This document shows, piece by piece, positions 41,298 to 43,165 of a stretch of 43,165 bases of DNA. Positions within the stretch are counted from its first letter, which is position 1; every line of letters begins with the position of its first letter. The notes beneath the pieces were generated by a model that saw only the letters and a program-made list of their open reading frames with translations, searched no databases and was not told where the DNA came from. The DNA is from Gammaproteobacteria bacterium (GTDB lineage: Bacteria; Pseudomonadota; Gammaproteobacteria; Enterobacterales; Kangiellaceae). The DNA is taken from NCBI GenBank assembly GCA_030432465.1, contig JAUIHB010000002.1, positions 1 through 43,165 on the forward strand, read 5' to 3'. The position numbers and the translations under genes are program-made.

Positions 41298-42379
41298 TAC
41301 AAAGACTTCCACCATTCCATATTTGACAAATACCAATTAACCGTTTTAATTATGCCTGATTCAAATGATTCAACAGGTTTATACCCCAATTCGCTATTGG
41401 TTTTTGTAGCATCTATTGCATACCGTCTATCATGGCCAGCCCTATCTTCAACGTAAGTGATTAATTCTTCACTTCTGCATTCTATAGCTAATTTTGCGTT
41501 TGGGTACTGAGCCGAAAGAGAGGTGTTGCTGGCGAACTGTGCATCCATAAGCTTACAAACAAGCTTTACAATATCAATATTAGCCCATTCATTGTGGCCA
41601 CCAATGTTATAGTTTTCCCCTACACGCCCTTTGTTTAATACTAAATCGATTCCCCGGGCATGATCCTCTACAAATAACCAGTCTCGGATTTGTTGTCCAT
41701 CGCCATATATTGGCAATGGTTTGTCTTGAAGAATGTTGGTAATAATTAACGGAATCAACTTTTCAGGAAAGTGGTAAGGGCCATAATTATTTGAACAATT
41801 TGACGTTGTTACTTCCAAACCATAAGTATGGTGATATGCTCGAACAAGGTGGTCGCTTGCAGCTTTACTCGCTGAATAAGGAGAGTTTGGTGCATATGCC
41901 GTATCTTCAGTGAACGCTGGTTCGTTAGGCTCTAAAGTGCCATACACTTCATCGGTAGAAACGTGATGGAACCTATGGGCTAAGACTTCTCTTCCCTGCT
42001 TTTTAGGAATATCTAACCATACTTTTTTTGCGGCCTTTAACAATGAGTATGTTCCTATAATATTGGTCTCAATAAATTCATCAGGCCCAGTGATAGAACG
42101 GTCAACATGTGATTCCGCAGCAAAGTGAACAATCGTATTGATTTCATCACTCAGTAATAGCTGTTCAATTAGATCTTGATCACAAATATTACCATGTACA
42201 AACTTAAAATTATTATTCCCTTCCAAGTCCGCTAAATTTTCTTTGTTTCCAGCATAAGTAAGCGCATCAAGCACAATGACTTTATCATTGGGATAGGTAT
42301 TCAACCAATAATGCACAAAATTAGCACCTATAAAGCCAGCGCCACCTGTAACAAGTAATTTTTTTTGCAAACTTTCCAT
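41297..42379 (-). CDS. rmlB: dTDP-glucose 4,6-dehydratase
   Basis: KLLVTGGAGFIGANFVHYWLNTYP; HFAAESHVDRSITGP; HHVSTDEVYGTLEP; YSASKAASDHLVRAYHHTYG; NCSNNYGPYHFPEKLIPL. Confidence 0.96.
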   Translation of the reverse strand: MESLQKKLLVTGGAGFIGANFVHYWLNTYPNDKVIVLDALTYAGNKENLADLEGNNNFKFVHGNICDQDLIEQLLLSDEINTIVHFAAESHVDRSITGPDEFIETNIIGTYSLLKAAKKVWLDIPKKQGREVLAHRFHHVSTDEVYGTLEPNEPAFTEDTAYAPNSPYSASKAASDHLVRAYHHTYGLEVTTSNCSNNYGPYHFPEKLIPLIITNILQDKPLPIYGDGQQIRDWLFVEDHARGIDLVLNKGRVGENYNIGGHNEWANIDIVKLVCKLMDAQFASNTSLSAQYPNAKLAIECRSEELITYVEDRAGHDRRYAIDATKTNSELGYKPVESFESGIIKTVNWYLSNMEWWKSL

Positions 42380-43165
42380 TATTTTTTCTCAATTAATTCA
42401 TCAATAACTGTCGATAGATGTACTCGCCAATGTGCATTCTCTACATCTAATTCATCACTATTTTTTGTTTTATCTAATACACTATATTTAGGGCGGCTAG
42501 CGGGCGTAGGGTATTGTTCCGTATTAATCGGTTTTACAGGGATCTTCTTATCTAAAGCTCCTTTCTCATAAGCGATTTCTTGAATAGCTAAGGCAAAGTC
42601 ATACCAAGAAGCGATGCCTAAATCCGTCCAATGTTGAGTACCACATACCCTATCTTTAGCTGCAGCCAAACACGCCTTTGCTAATACTTTTGCTGAAGTG
42701 GGCGTTCCAATCTGATCAGATATAATGCCTAGCTCATCCTTTTGTGACATCAGATTCAACATGGTTTTTACAAAATTATTACCATGACTAGAATAAACCC
42801 AAGATGTACGGATAATGCTGGCTTGAGTGTTTAGCAAAGAAGATAAATACTGTTCACCCTGCGCTTTAGAAGAGCCATAGATACCTCTCGGTTCTCTATT
42901 ATCTGAAGGTAAATAAGGACTACCTTTATCACCTTTAAATACATAATCTGTTGATACATGTACAAAGTGGCACTGCTTTACCTCACAATACTCCGCTAGA
43001 AACTTCACTGCCTCAGCATTTATTAAAAATGCCTGCTCTTCTTCAGTCTCCGCTTTATCAACTGCTGTATACGCAGAAGCATTGATAACAGCCTCCGGAG
43101 AAAGTTTATTTAAAGCTTGAAAAACATCTTCTTTATTCAACAAATTAATGTCATTTCGCCCTAAA
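42379..43165 (-). CDS. rmlD: dTDP-4-dehydrorhamnose reductase, 5' end outside the window
   Basis: VINASAYTAVDKAETEEEQAFLINAEAVKFLAEYC; VHVSTDYVFKGDKGSPYLPSD; YGSSKAQGE. The frame remains open to the window edge (LGRNDINLLNKEDVFQAL), so the TTG at 43143 is not the true start. Confidence 0.93.
   Translation of the reverse strand, partial: LGRNDINLLNKEDVFQALNKLSPEAVINASAYTAVDKAETEEEQAFLINAEAVKFLAEYCEVKQCHFVHVSTDYVFKGDKGSPYLPSDNREPRGIYGSSKAQGEQYLSSLLNTQASIIRTSWVYSSHGNNFVKTMLNLMSQKDELGIISDQIGTPTSAKVLAKACLAAAKDRVCGTQHWTDLGIASWYDFALAIQEIAYEKGALDKKIPVKPINTEQYPTPASRPKYSVLDKTKNSDELDVENAHWRVHLSTVIDELIEKK

Noticed and set aside
42379-43143. TTG at 43143 as the start of rmlD
   Set aside because: The frame stays open to the window edge with RmlD-like sequence; the true start lies beyond 43165.

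Overview
The window is a surface-polysaccharide and cell-surface locus from an AT-rich gammaproteobacterium-like genome (my impression is marine Alteromonadales; not proven). It starts with the 3' part of a hotdog-fold thioesterase. A mostly minus-strand block follows: ugd, galU, galE, a DHH phosphoesterase, an SLC13-type permease with TrkA-C-like domains, cysN, cysD, a DUF2304 protein and three GT2 glycosyltransferases. Next is a 2905-aa secreted mosaic protein with Cys-paired DUF11-like repeats, ten Ig-like repeats of about 94 aa, cadherin/He_PIG-like domains, FG-GAP repeats and a GlyGly-CTERM-like tail. A plus-strand block then carries a lipoprotein, a small secreted protein, a secreted protein ending in a Peptidase_S74-type intramolecular chaperone, a GT61-like glycosyltransferase and a stand-alone NDP-hexose 2,3-dehydratase. 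The final minus-strand block has four different sulfotransferase-like proteins, one fused to a CatB-like acetyltransferase. It also has a GT2, an M6 metalloprotease, two small exported proteins (one with five copies of a short motif), a 1197-aa multi-domain glycosyltransferase, rmlB and a truncated rmlD. The items most worth a second look are the sulfotransferase-acetyltransferase fusion, the sulfation-oriented gene content, the orphan 2,3-dehydratase, the S74-chaperone secreted pair, the five-copy motif protein and a C8 tract inside the GT61 gene. I saw no CRISPR array, rRNA or tRNA, and no intact mobile element; one short IS3-type OrfA remnant is visible.
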